This document shows positions 9,168-20,801 of a stretch of DNA of 64,000 nucleotides, in pieces. A program made the translations under genes and the position numbers. The notes under the pieces are model-generated. The model made no database searches. It was not told where the DNA came from and worked only from the letters and a program-made list of their open reading frames with translations. Origin of the DNA: Prorocentrum cordatum. Lineage: Eukaryota > Sar > Dinophyceae > Prorocentrales > Prorocentraceae. Each line of letters begins with the position of its first letter. The stretch's first letter is position 1. The stretch covers positions 135,687 through 199,686 of the forward strand of contig CAUYUJ010015717.1 of NCBI GenBank assembly GCA_963575745.1, read 5' to 3'.

Positions 9168-10316
9168 ATGGAACAGCAGAGGGCGACCGCGAGGGCAGAA
9201 GTGCTCGCGCTGTCGATGCTCTGCTCTCCTATCGCCCAGGGCTTTGCAGCGCCGCCCGCACCGTGCTCCTGCACGTCCGAGCTCCGCAGCTGCCTGCGCG
9301 CCCTCCTGTGCTCGGCTGCGTTCTTGCTCTTCTGGGCACTGCGCAGGCCCGAGGGAAGCTTGAGAGGCCCCCTCCCAAGATGTGGGAGGAGGCCCGAGCT
9401 GCCGAGAGTCGACGGGGGACAGGACCGCGCAGGCGGCCTCAGGCGCCGGGGGCCGGTGTACTCGCAGGTTGTGCGGGTCAGCACGTGCTGCCGAGATGGG
9501 GGCAGCGCTGGGGACGTCGAGCAACATGCCGTCGTAGGCGCCAGGGCCTGCGGAGGCTGTCTTCGGGAGAGCCGGCGAACACGGGGTGGCCAGGCATTGC
9601 TGGGGCCCTCCAGAGTGTCTGCGGAGCCAGGCCGATGCCCAGGCGGGCTACAGCGATGCCACCGGGGGCAACGCAGGCGCCAGGTCTGGCCGTGGAGCAC
9701 CATGAGCGGCGCTGCAGCCCGACGCGGCCCAGGGACCGGGCCTCGGCGACGAGTGCGCCGAGTGGTGGCGCGGAGCGCCGGGGCCTGCGCGACAGGCGGC
9801 AGCCAGGGCGGCCGAGGGCGGGGGGGAGCGACAAGAAGGGGGGAGGGGGGGAGGAGGCCCAGGGGGTGGGCGCACCGGAAGGGGGGAGGGGGGGAGGAGG
9901 CCCAGGGGGTGGGCGCACTGGAAGGGGGGAGGGGAGGAGGAGGCCCAGGGGGTGGGCGCAGCGAGCAGCGACCTGGCCACCCGCACGAGCCACGTCACAG
10001 CACCCGTCACTGCGCGCGAAGCCTTGGTGGCGGTCGTAGAGGCGGGTGGAATACCTGCCTGCCCCGCAGGCCAGGGTGGACCTCGGGGACGCCAGTAGCA
10101 GCAACCTCGTCATGCGAACTTTGTGAATCTTGCTGGGGGAGGCGACTAATCGTCGTAAGGACTGGTGGACATGCAGCGCGATCCGACTCCCCCACTACTT
10201 GGCCAGGGTGGACTGTGGAGGGAGCGGAGCGTGTGAGACTGACCTGTTTTGCAGATCCCGACAAAAACGCCACCCATTGCTTTCGAAGCCGTTCATTCTT
10301 CCAACTTCTTCAGTAA
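9168..10316 (+). CDS. unrecognised long open frame
   Basis: I do not recognise this product. The frame is open from an ATG at 9168 (context gacggATGG). It starts MEQQRATARAEVLALSMLCS and has a Cys-containing segment followed by a hydrophobic helix (LRALLCSAAFLLFWALRR, about residues 44-61), so a short membrane protein is possible. Downstream the frame runs through Gly/Arg-rich sequence and three copies of a 43-bp tandem repeat (9836-9962). That argues the distal half is open only because of composition. No spliced-leader relic was seen upstream. Confidence 0.2.
   Translation: MEQQRATARAEVLALSMLCSPIAQGFAAPPAPCSCTSELRSCLRALLCSAAFLLFWALRRPEGSLRGPLPRCGRRPELPRVDGGQDRAGGLRRRGPVYSQVVRVSTCCRDGGSAGDVEQHAVVGARACGGCLRESRRTRGGQALLGPSRVSAEPGRCPGGLQRCHRGQRRRQVWPWSTMSGAAARRGPGTGPRRRVRRVVARSAGACATGGSQGGRGRGGATRRGEGGRRPRGWAHRKGGGGEEAQGVGALEGGRGGGGPGGGRSEQRPGHPHEPRHSTRHCARSLGGGRRGGWNTCLPRRPGWTSGTPVAATSSCELCESCWGRRLIVVRTGGHAARSDSPTTWPGWTVEGAERVRLTCFADPDKNATHCFRSRSFFQLLQ
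9836..9962. repeat. 43-bp tandem repeat, three copies
   Basis: Units start at 9836, 9879 and 9922; each reads a G-rich block followed by gaggcccagggggtgggcgc. Copies differ by one to four bases. Confidence 0.85.
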
Positions 10317-11590
10317 TGCCCATTTCACTTGTCACTCCTCGCCACCTTCCTTGCTCCATCCTGGGCAGTCTTCTCCAGTCTCCAAACAATCGCGTCGAAA
10401 AGCCTGGTCACAGCATGTCTGACAGTTGTACTGTTGTACCCTGTCGTTTTCTTCGTTGACCCTCGCTGAAGTTGCCGCTGTCATCCTCGTCGTCGTCGTC
10501 GTGCCCGTCGTCCACTCGGACTCGCTCTCACACCCAGATGCTCATAGACAATCACTTCCAGCGAGACGTGCCAAGAACATGGTATACACATATGGGGATA
10601 TCCGCCTCGAGTGATTGATGATCCTTTGTTGCCCACCCATCTGGCCAGGTGGGCCGCAGCATGGCCTACGACCCGATCCTGCACTCACCGACGGAGTCCC
10701 GGGACTGCCCGCCAGGCTACCGCCGAACGACGGAGGCGTTCATCGGCGAGGGGTCTACCAGGAGCGGCCAGGGGAGTACCGAGTTCGGGTCTCGCTAGAC
10801 GTGGTCCTGGCCCCAGGTGTCCCCAGCTCTTCGCTCCATCTCGGGGCCCCTGGGGCCCTCTGGGCCTCGTGCAGGGTGCTTTGGTGACCCCATCTGGGCC
10901 TCCCCGGACATCCCCGGGACACCTTGGGCAAGGGACACTTCTGGCTACACCCGGCGGGTGCTGGCAGGGCTCTTGCCCAGACATTCTGCGTCCTGACCAC
11001 AATCACCGCTGCTGGCGGCAGACAAGGGGGGATGCGAGTGCGAAAAGCCGCGCGTTGCGAAACTTCCCTACTTTAAGTTTCTTCGCTCGGTGCGGCTTGC
11101 GGGCAGCATCGGTGCGACCGAGGGCCGTAGACGACAAATTGTTGCTCAAACGCTGGAGATGTTCCCAGTGGGTGGGGAAGGGATGTGGGAGGAGGTCGAC
11201 GACGACGACGACGACGATCCACCCGCCCCGCCCCCCCCCCTTCCTCGAGGGGACGAGGAGCTCGCTGCAGACCCACCCGCCAGTGGCCATGATTTGTGTC
11301 TTGTCGTTGGCCCCCAGACCACTCGACCCGCCACCCAGGGCTCCCTTCCGAGCCTGTTTGGCGTTCGGCCGCCGAGCGGAGCTGGGATTGAGCCCGTGCG
11401 GCTGCCGAGCTGGCCAACTCCGCAGCACCCTGTCGGAATTGAGCCCAGTCTTCGGCCCACTCGGCTGCCGCATGGGCTCACTCGGCGGGGGAATGCGGCT
11501 CCGTCCCTCCGTCCCCTCCGTCCCCTCCTCCCTCTTCCTGCTTCCCCCCCAGTATAACGCATGCACTCGCACAAGCCTGAGACCAGCCAA
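10317..11590. other. unassigned stretch
   Basis: Mixed-composition sequence with a short GTC run (10488-10502), a GAC run (11199-11217) and a GGCCCC-like patch at 10820-10880. Long open frames occur on both strands but none has a recognisable domain. Confidence 0.35.
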
Positions 11591-11599
11591 CAGCCTCCT

Positions 11600-11770
11600 T
11601 AGCCTTAACCGCCCTCTCCCTCTTCCCTTTGTCCCTCCCTCCCTCCCTCCCTCGCTCCGCCTCTTCCCTTCTCCCTCCCCCCGTCCTCGTCCCTGTTTCC
11701 CGGTGTCTCCCCTCCCTCTCCCCTCCTCCCTCTTCCCTCCTCTCTGTCTTCCATTCCCTCCCTCCCCTGA
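11600..11770. repeat. polypyrimidine (CCCT)n tract
   Basis: Near-continuous C/T on the + strand (ccctccctccctccctcgct and similar), a candidate for triplex or other non-B DNA. Confidence 0.8.
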
Positions 11771-12364
11771 CCCCCGGCGTCGTGCTCTCTCACGGCGTGG
11801 ACACCCCGAGATCTCGGGCCCTTCCCCATGGCGTTTCGTCTCATCCTGAGCCGCTTCTGCTGACGGCCCTTCTGGTCCCCAGAGGCCGAAAGAGGCCGCA
11901 ATGCATTGCGCCGTGATTGTTTCACGAGGCGGGGGGGCGGACCGACGCCGTCTTCGGAGCCGACTTCTGCCTGCGCTGGTCTCGGTCGCGGTCGCGGGGG
12001 AGTGGCTCTTCGAGGGAATAACAGGCCGGGGAACCGCTCACGCCTCCCTAGTCATGAGCAGTTGCAGCGGCACGCAAACAGTCCTTCGGTGCATTATTCG
12101 TGGATGTGGTGCGTGCATTCTGCCTGACGCTGAGAGAGACGCTACTCCGCTCGCCGCTCGATGATTACTCTGTTGCTTGTATCGTCGGGGCAGCAGGGTT
12201 ACCACCTTCAGCGATGCACGAGCTCGCGCGATGCCTACGTGACCACGGTGCGCTGTTACCGCCCTGGTTGGCAGCCTGAGCATTGTGATGCACACGTGCT
12301 CGCGCATATCGAGCAGCGTTACGAGACGCCGTGGTTCATGTGCGAAGGCTCCCATCTGGTGCCC
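11771..12364. other. unassigned stretch
   Basis: No gene, repeat array or RNA is recognised. Confidence 0.35.
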
Positions 12365-13303
12365 CTACCACACGGTTCGGTCTTCCCTGGACAGTTCTTG
12401 GCAGATGTGCTCCATGAACCACCCACGGCATACCGCACGAACGGAGTACGACGTGCAGTGGATGCAGACGGGTTGACACATCGTTCTGCCCCCCCTGCCT
12501 AGCCCGAGCTCCTTTCCCGCTCTCTCGCCCAGGGGCTCACGTGGCACCAGCCGGGTGCAATGTGTGCACCTGGTGCGCGCCGCGCGCGCGGTCCCGCGCG
12601 CGCCTGCCCGAGCGCCCCGCAGCCAGGTTCTGAGCGCATCTCCGACCGTGCTCCGGCGGCTGTCCGCGCGATGTGCACGCACCTCGGGGGGCGCGTTCCA
12701 TTCTGGCAGGGACGGCTCTCGGGCTGCGCTTGTTCCCCCCTCGTTCGGAGCAGCGACGGATGGATCGCCCGCGTTCGCCGCCGTCTCGTTTGCGCGCCGA
12801 GAGGTGCTCACGTCTGATTGGCAGGCAGCGTGAACCCGCGGCACGCTGTCTGTCCTCGATGCGGGGCAGGGGCCTATGCAGGCGTCGCGCAAGGACTGTC
12901 CGTGTTGCTTGCTTCTCTGCTCGTGGCTCATTCTTCCCACCGACGCAGTTAAGCTGCTAGCCGACAGCTTACGGATGCACGCCTTACGTCCGCCGACGTT
13001 TCGTTTCGCGCCGAGCCAGGGCCGAGGATAACTGCGCCCCCTTTGGCGCACAAAAAGCGGCCGCAGAAGGTTGCCCCCCCGTGCATGGCAGTCGGCAAGA
13101 CTGCCTCTGATTGGTACTGTACCTTTAACTGCCCATTTTGCTGCGCTGTCCACCTTCGCAAGCTTGCCGCCGAGCTCTTGCCTGAGTTTTTGCCCCAAGC
13201 GGTTTCCAAAGTTGCGCAGTGCTTTCTTCGCACCACGCTTAGCGCTGCGAAAGTTGTCTTCAGATCCGTCGTCCGCGGGATGGCATCGAGCCCCTCCTGG
13301 CAA
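12365..13303 (-). CDS. unrecognised minus-strand open frame
   Basis: A 312-codon frame with no domain that I recognise. It has a basic N-terminal part (SAKRGAKKALRNFGNRLGQK) and a Cys/His patch near the C-terminus (TRCTHCTRL, VCIHCTSY). In this GC-rich DNA such a frame can arise by chance, and a + strand frame overlaps it for over 250 bp. Confidence 0.15.
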   Translation of the reverse strand: MPGGARCHPADDGSEDNFRSAKRGAKKALRNFGNRLGQKLRQELGGKLAKVDSAAKWAVKGTVPIRGSLADCHARGGNLLRPLFVRQRGRSYPRPWLGAKRNVGGRKACIRKLSASSLTASVGRMSHEQRSKQHGQSLRDACIGPCPASRTDSVPRVHAACQSDVSTSRRANETAANAGDPSVAAPNEGGTSAAREPSLPEWNAPPEVRAHRADSRRSTVGDALRTWLRGARAGARGTARAARTRCTHCTRLVPREPLGERAGKELGLGRGGRTMCQPVCIHCTSYSVRAVCRGWFMEHICQELSREDRTVW

Positions 13304-14186
13304 GTGCGACGGAGTGAGAGCCTACACTCTTGAATCGCCGGCGACTTTCGGCCACAAGTGTTTCATATTTGCACGCAGTGACGCTGCTGAGCTCATAGTT
13401 TGCAGTGGTTGAAAGGCTATACCTCCCATGCGATGATCCGAGGTTAGAAAAATAATTGTACGACCCCAGCTGGACATTTGTTGTGCGCGTGGGCCTGGTC
13501 CCGAACTCCTAAAAAGCCTCCCTCCCCAAACGCCAAGGTGTTACAGTTCCAGTGGAGGCGGGTGACCGGCTCGAAACTCTCTGGCGTTCGCTGGGTTTTC
13601 TGACTGCAGGAGCCCGTGTCTCGCTTTGGCCAGGCTTCTGCGAGGACCCCCACCTGGGGGGATTCTGCACGGTGGCTGGATCCCTCGGAGAAGGACTCCC
13701 TCGCCCTCCTCCCCCTCCCCCACCCTTCGGCTCCGCGTCCTGGGGCGTCCTGCGGCCGTCGTATCCACGTAGTAAACCAGCGCTGGCTTCCTTGAGCCCT
13801 CGCGTCTGACGTCGCTGCCATCCGACCCCCGCAGCTTGCCTGCTTTGCAGACCTGCGCGCCCGACCCTTCCGGCTTCGGCGCGCCCGGCCCCCTCTTGCA
13901 TCTCTGCTGCCTCTGGAGGACCTGGACGGGACTGCGGGACTGCGCGGTGCGGTGCGAGGCCCGTGCGTCCGCGCGTCGGGCTCGCCTCGCGCGGGGAGGA
14001 GGGGCGAGGAGGAGGAGGAGGAGGACCAGTGTGAACCCAAGACGCACCAACGATGCTGCAGCACTTGCACACCGTCCCTCCAAGTACCCCCTTTTTTCAC
14101 AGGTTCCTACAGAAATATATCTTCGCAGCAGGGTCCGGCCCATTATAGAATCCAATGGTTTGAGAATTTTCGATCGTGATAAAGAG
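13304..14186. other. unassigned stretch
   Basis: Overlapping open frames on both strands without recognisable domains. A GGA-rich patch lies at 13997-14027. Confidence 0.35.
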
Positions 14187-14310
14187 CGAAATTCCTGGGA
14201 CTTCAAAGCCGCGGATTCACGCGACTGTTGCGTTCCTGAGAACCCTAAATTGTGCCAGAAACACCGTTCGTGTGATCTCAACACCGCGAATCAACGAGAT
14301 ATTTGCGTCC
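14187..14310. repeat. short imperfect tandem duplication
   Basis: gattcacgcgactgttgcgt and gaatcaacgagatatttgcg are followed by the same tcctgaga/tcctgaca, about 75 bp apart. Confidence 0.5.
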
Positions 14311-14354
14311 TGACAGTTTTGAGTCAAGCAAGAGCACAGTACGAAACCGTTGCT

Positions 14355-14625
14355 AACTTTTTAGACGAAAGAGCGCGGCGCTAAGTCGAGAGCCACATTT
14401 TGAAAAGGGAGCCGCCCTCCATCCGCGAACATTTGCCAAATGGTTAGAACAATGCTGCAAGGTTTTAAGACGAAAGCGCGCGGCGCTTAGGCGAGAGCCA
14501 CATTATAAAAACGGCCCGTCCTCCATTCGTGAAAATGCTGCAAAGTTGTAATGCGAATGCACGCGGCGTTGAAGCGCGAGCCGCACTTTGAAAACGAGCC
14601 GCCCTCCATCCGTGAAGCTGTTGCG
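14355..14625. repeat. 80-110 bp tandem repeat, three copies
   Basis: Units start near 14362, 14471 and 14552. Each contains gcgcggcgct-like sequence, then cgagagccacatt-like sequence, then ccctccatccgtgaa-like sequence. A fourth dispersed copy lies at 44,405-44,460. Confidence 0.75.
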
Positions 14626-14714
14626 AATGTCAAGTTGCAGTATCGAACGCCCAGCACGCCCTACCGAAACACGTCCGGGGTTGCCACAGGGAGGAGTTCT
14701 GTATAAGGAAAGGG

Positions 14715-15020
14715 GATGGAGGAGCAGGAGGAGGAGGAGAAGGAGGAGAATGAGCAGGCAGGCATGGCTTCTGGAAGTTGCGCTCCACACGTGAGCGCAT
14801 GTAGAGCTCGCAGGCGCCTCCTGGACGCAGTAGTGCCCGCACAGGGCCACGGACCTCGGCCGCTGGGACCACTTGGACAACCCAGTCGACCGGTGGCGGG
14901 GGGTGAGGGATGGAGGAACGACAGGAGGGGGGGGTGAGAGAGTAGGGGGGTGAAGCGGCGCGTGGCTGCGGGAAAGAGTAGGGGGGAGAGAGTAGCGGGG
15001 GGGGAGAGAGTAGGGAGAGA
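14715..15020. repeat. purine-rich GGA/GGGGGAGAGAGTAG tract
   Basis: (GGA)n at 14718-14750, then repeats of ggggagagagtag at 14935-15025. The S/P-rich minus-strand frames are translation of this tract. Confidence 0.75.
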
Positions 15021-15025
15021 GAAGG

Positions 15026-15908
15026 GGGGAAGCCGGACGGATATCCTGAGTGCACACTCTCAGCTGACCCTGGTGGCCGCGATGCGACGGCCAGAGGCCG
15101 ACTGCGCTGACAGGGCTTAAGGCTCAGAGCACACGGCCCTGGGCCAAGGCACGGCAGGGCCAAAAGAACAGCAATGGGCACGTGACGAGCACGTGCCAAT
15201 TTTTTCTCGAAATTCCCGGTAGCACATCCAATCACTTTCATGACATGTCTTGACATTTTTAGGACAACCAGGGAATAGGATACCGAAAACCCTTCTCCGT
15301 TCGATGGGATATGTATTTTCCTCGGGAAGTGCAAGTCCAAAGCTGCTTCGACGTGCCTACGTCCTGAGTCAACCGAGCACTTGCAATCATTAAGCAGACC
15401 GGTGAATTAAGATGGCTGCAGGATGATGAAAGGGAGCGTTGCGTCTGAAGGGGCGTAGAGGACGAGCATCGCAGAAGTGCGCCGGGAAAGCAATTTAGTT
15501 GGGCACGGTGCAGAGGTGAAAACGAAGTCCCAGCGCCCTGGGCCCAAACGGCCTCGATGCCCTCTTCCGGTGCAAACCTCCGCGACGAAAGCAGCCCGGC
15601 GGGCGTGGCTCTGAAAAATAGTGTCCGAGGGTTTGGCGAGGATGGGCGAGATGGTCGGTTGACGTCCCGGCAGCGGGAAGGCGGGGTGGGATGGCGCGCC
15701 CAAAAGTCGCGCGGAAGGGGCTGCCTTCTCGGGCGGCGCGGAGCACGCATGCCGAGGCCGTCGGCGCCAGGGCCAGGATCCCCGCAGGGCTTCGTGACGA
15801 GACCGAGCGAGGGTGGCGCTGGCGTCGGCGCGGCCGGTGACCGAGGCCTGCAGGGCCCGCGTCTGGGGCGGGCCGGCAAGGAGCATGGCGGGATCCTGGG
15901 AGGGGCTT
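15026..15908. other. unassigned stretch
   Basis: No gene is recognised. Confidence 0.35.
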
Positions 15909-16615
<707 letters not shown>

Positions 16616-17336
16616 CGAGTTCTCTTTTCAAAAGAGCAATTGTTGCTGATCCCCCTTGCCCGGTGCCCCTGGTATTTTGCTCAATCGAGGTGCTCCTCCT
16701 GGGGCTCGCACCCTGGACAAGTCTTGAGCGTCAGACTGGGCCCCTGGTCCCCGGTTTACGCCAACAGCGGCTCCCGCCCAATTCAGAATCTTGCTCTCGC
16801 GCGGGACTTCCTCACCATTTTCTCCCGGGATCGCGCGCTCGCGTGGTGTTTCTTCGTGATTCGTTCAGGTGCCGCGCCCTCGACACTCAGGAATCAGTCT
16901 CTCGCTTTGGCCGTTCTCGCGATTTGTTTGGGAATCGCTCCAGACTTACCCACGATTCATGCAGGACTCACGCTTCAGCAACCCGCCTGGTCGACCCTGC
17001 CGCCCGGGCCTGCCTTCCCGACCCGCCCGTTAGGGTCTACCCGCCCGACCTGCCTGTCTGGTTCTGCCACGTGTTTTCTGCCATGTGCTTTCTGCTCCAA
17101 GCCCCTCTCCTGCTAATCTCTCTCGTGCTTCATCCTTCTTCCTCCATTTTGTCCCTTCTTTCCGTCCGTCCTCTCTTCCCATGTTTTAGAGGCTGCGCAA
17201 AATGCACGTGGCAGGTGAGGAAGATATATCCCCAAGGTGGTACGATCTAAGACGGAGAGGGCGGGTACCGAGGGTTGAAGATATACGTGTTGTCTGGCAC
17301 GCGAGCAGATGAGGGCGAGCAGTCTTAACACGACGG
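16616..17336. other. unassigned stretch
   Basis: C/T-rich sequence with Arg/Ser/Pro-rich open frames on +; no domain is recognised. Two related short blocks (gaagatatatccccaa near 17,220 and gaagatatacgtgttg near 17,276) are seen. Confidence 0.35.
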
Positions 17337-17400
17337 TCGTTGATGCTGATGTTGATGTTGATGCTGATGCTGATGCTGCTGTTGTTTATGATGATGAGGC
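17337..17400. repeat. short (GAT/GCT)n microsatellite
   Basis: gatgctgatgttgatg repetition, related in sequence to the large tract at 15.9-16.6 kb. Confidence 0.85.
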
Positions 17401-18556
17401 TTGAGGCTTGTCGCCATCATCACCACCGTCACCCATCATCATCTGACACCATCCGCGCGAGGCCCGGCGGCAGAGACAGGCATGGGAGCCCCGGCGGAAG
17501 CTCCGCGGCCCCCCGAGGGGAGGGGGGAGGGGAGGGGGGGCGGGAGCGCCAGGACGGCGGCGGGCGGCTGTCAGGGGCAGCAGGCGGGGCAGCGGGGCCG
17601 CGGGCGCCCGCACCGGCGTGCGAGGGCAGGGCCGGGCCGCCGCCCGCGGAGCGCGCTGCAGGCGGCCGAGGCGCGCGACGTTCAGGGGATCGGCGGCTCA
17701 AAGGTGGGGTCCTGGGGGATGGGGCCCTATGAGGACTCCTCAAGCAAGGCGAAGTCACCCCGGGACCCCTTCCCAACCTTCAGACCCCGTCCCTGAGGAC
17801 CCGATTGTTGAACCTCCGAAGGGAGGATGCTCGCGCTTCAAGCCTCGGGGCTTGCTGAACGGCGACGCATTTCGCCACCAGACGGCTGCGGCCACATAAT
17901 GCTGAGCGTGAAGCGATGCTTGATATGGTCGTGCAAATGCAAGCGAGGACCAGAGCGGGCAAATCGTGCCCCGCCAAATCTCTCTCGCGGCATGTGAGGC
18001 GGATGAAAACTCTGGTGCCGTTCCCGCCACTCCCATAACAGGGTCTTCGTTCTAAAGCACAGTCGGCATTGGCGGGGGAACGGCGGGCCGAGACAGCCGC
18101 CAAGCTCAATGCGCAGGGTTCATCTCGCGCCGATCGATCCGATTCGATGTCGATTTCTGCTGGCCCTCTCCGATTCGACTCCGGTGGTCCGACGATCCGA
18201 TGCAGCCCGATGCTTGTTTGGCGCTGTTGTGCATCCTGTCGCGGCCGACCTGAGTCGATTCCGACTCCGTGCCGATGCTGCCCGATTCGACGACGGTTCC
18301 GATGCGATCAAACTTGGGCGTCCAAGGACTCTTGCATCATTGCCCGTCGGTTGCTGAATATAGGTATTCTGGGAGTCCCAGGGTCCTCCAATCTACTACT
18401 TCAGGCGCCTCTCCACTTCAATCATCGCGTGAATTTTCCTTTCTCCTCTCGAGGGGGCGGGCGGACACCCAATCTGCTTCAACGCCATCCTGCTTCGCGT
18501 TTCTACCCGTTCCCTCCGACTGATGGGCACAGCGCATCCTTATGAGCGGGTCGCGT
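17401..18556. other. unassigned, with a CCGATTCGA-rich patch
   Basis: No gene is recognised. At 18,125-18,310 the word CGATTC/CCGATTCGA recurs many times (degenerate short-period repeat). A GC-rich purine patch lies at 17,500-17,560. Confidence 0.4.
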
Positions 18557-18661
18557 TGTGAACAAACAGCGCCACGAGGTCCGGCACATGCACCTGCTCG
18601 GCGCGTGCCCGGGCTTCGAGTACTACCTGCCGAAGGGCACCTGCACCATCTACCTCGCGGG
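18557..18661 (+). other. candidate coding fragment
   Basis: A short + frame reads NKQRHEVRHMHLLGACPGFE then YYLPKGTCTIYLAG, with codon use unlike the flanking repeats and GC-rich third positions. It ends in a GGA/CTC repeat. I do not recognise the protein; it may be an exon or a cDNA fragment. Confidence 0.25.
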
Positions 18662-18719
18662 AGCCCTGGGGGGGTCGAGGGGTCGAGCCTCCTCCTCTCT
18701 CCTTTTAATGTTTCCCTCC

Positions 18720-18805
18720 ACTCCTCTCCTCCTCCTCTTCCTCCTCCTCCTCCTCTTCCTCCTCCTGCTCCTCCTCCTCCTGCTCCTCCTCCTCCTTCGC
18801 AAGAG
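18720..18805. repeat. (CTC)n microsatellite
   Basis: cctcctcctcctcttcctcc run. Confidence 0.95.
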
Positions 18806-19708
18806 ATTGGGAATCAAGGCTCCGCCGCCTTTCACTTACCTGGGACCTATGGACCTGGGGGAGGAGTCGAGTGCGACGATGAGGAGGAGGAGGAAAACGA
18901 AGAGGACCCACTGCCTGAGGACGAGCCTGGAGCAGACCTAGTTCCACCAGCTGCTGATGAAGGGCTGGGCGAGAAGTGATCTTTGCGCAACAGGGAGGAG
19001 GTGTGGGACTCGATCGTTATCACCAATGACAAATGGTGGTCCAAACCTCCAGATTACGTGCGGGATTCGCACGCGTGGCATCTCATGGCTGACAGTGCTT
19101 TTTCTTTGGGACACCAATTTGGCAAGTGGGTCAGCAAGGTGGAGGATTTCAGTTTATTATTCGATGGCGAAGGTTTGGGCAAGGACGGCAAATCACAGCG
19201 TGGTAGAGGCATTGCCAGTTCGGCCAGGATCAACACAGTTGTGCCTTCTCCTCCTTTCACTCGGACACGGGACCCTGGGGTGGAATGGTGGGCTAAGATT
19301 GCCTTCTTGCTTGAGGAATTCGACAGGGCCACATCGAGACCTGAGGGGCGCGACGACTTTCGTCCCCACTTCCACCCTGGCCTCTTTACCGAGGAAAGAG
19401 AAGCAGTCTTGGTGCAGGAAGCTTCGTATGTTGAGTTCTGCCACGAATGACACCATCCGAAGGTACAAGGGGGACTGCAGCAATATTGCCAGCAGCTAGC
19501 AAAGGATGGAGTGTTACTCGCAGTACTTGGCGTTCTCGCAATGGGCGAGGAACAGTGCATAGCGGCGCCTGGCGAGCTATTTCGACTTATCAAGGATCAG
19601 CCTGCAGCGAAGGACGAGTTCGAGGACGGGCCGATCGTCTCCTCCGACCCGCTCACGGCGATGGATATCTGAGCGAAAGTTTGGCGAAAGAAGTGGAGTG
19701 ATTCTTCA

Positions 19709-20786
19709 GTGGATATTGAGACGGTGTCGCATCTCTTGAGCACAGCGCGCGACCGTTTCAGGGAAGTTCTTTTCCCTGTCTTCGACTTGGAGACGCTGGA
19801 GGAGGGCATCAGGAGGATGAAGGGCCCCTCGGCCAAGGGCATCGAACAGCTGGGTAATAAGGACCTGGCCTGGCTTCCAGAACAAGGCAGGCTGGGATTG
19901 GCGCAGTTTTTCAACAGATCGAGAAGGAGGTCGCTTGGCCATGGCAGCTCACAGTGGTCTTGGCGACACTCACGAGGGAACCACCTGGCGACGACGAGGC
20001 CATCGGGGTACTGTCCAACCTAGCGAGGTTGTGGTCTAGTTGTCGCGGTGAGTACCGTTGCCAGGGATGCAGCTGTTGCAGGACCGTCAGCCTTACGCGG
20101 GGCCCTGATGCGTTGCTTTGGCGAGACGGTGGCCCTATCTACGATTCAAGGAGGGCGCAGGCGGGTATGATGTGGGATATCGAAGGCTCCTGTGACGCTT
20201 GAAAGTGGACGTTATTGCTAGAATCAGGGTTGGAACGTGACTTTCCCCTTGGCATGCTGGCCTTGGAGATAATCCTGCACATGGGAGTCCGTTTCTTGCG
20301 CGACAGTGGGCATTGCTCCGACGCCATTATTCTTGAGCAGAGCATGGTTGCAGCCTTGGGAGGTGCAGTTGGTTTTTCAAGGCGCGCACTGTACAACGTG
20401 TTTGACAGAGTGGCCCGAGGTGCGCCAGGAGTGACTGCGCGGTCCTGGGTAGACGACGTTTCCCAGCGCGTGACAGGTGCGAGAGGGCCCTTGGTCTGGC
20501 CTTGCATGCGGGACTCACTGTTGCCAAACGCTGCTCCGATGCGGGATTGGTTATCTCGTCTAAATCTACCATCGTCGCCAATCGAGCTGACCTGGGGAAA
20601 GCTCTTCAGAAAGGTGTTGCCAAAGAAGGCTTCGCGGTCGCGATCGAGAGCGCCGCCGCGGACCTGGGCATTGATTGAGGCGCAGTTGGTTTTCAGCGCC
20701 CTAAGCAAGCGCATCGGCGACGTGGTGCTCGGAATCGGTTCAACCGTGCCAAGCGTTTTGCACGCGGGGCTGCTCGGGGGAAGATA
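19709..20786 (+). pseudogene. reverse transcriptase domain of the LINE-like element
   Basis: VDIETVSHLLSTARDRFREV leads to KGPSAKGIEQLGNKDLAWLP (helical region before the fingers). WPWQLTVVLATL and NLARLWSSCR lie where RTs of this type have the lysine-proline and arginine finger motifs. WDIEGSCDA at about 20,175 fits motif A, and SWVDDV at about 20,445 fits the catalytic x-x-D-D box. One stop after WDIEGSCDA and at least two frameshifts make it non-functional. A single DNA strand-copying role is inferred from the family. Confidence 0.65.
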
Positions 20787-20801
20787 GGGGCCAGGCTCGC
20801 T

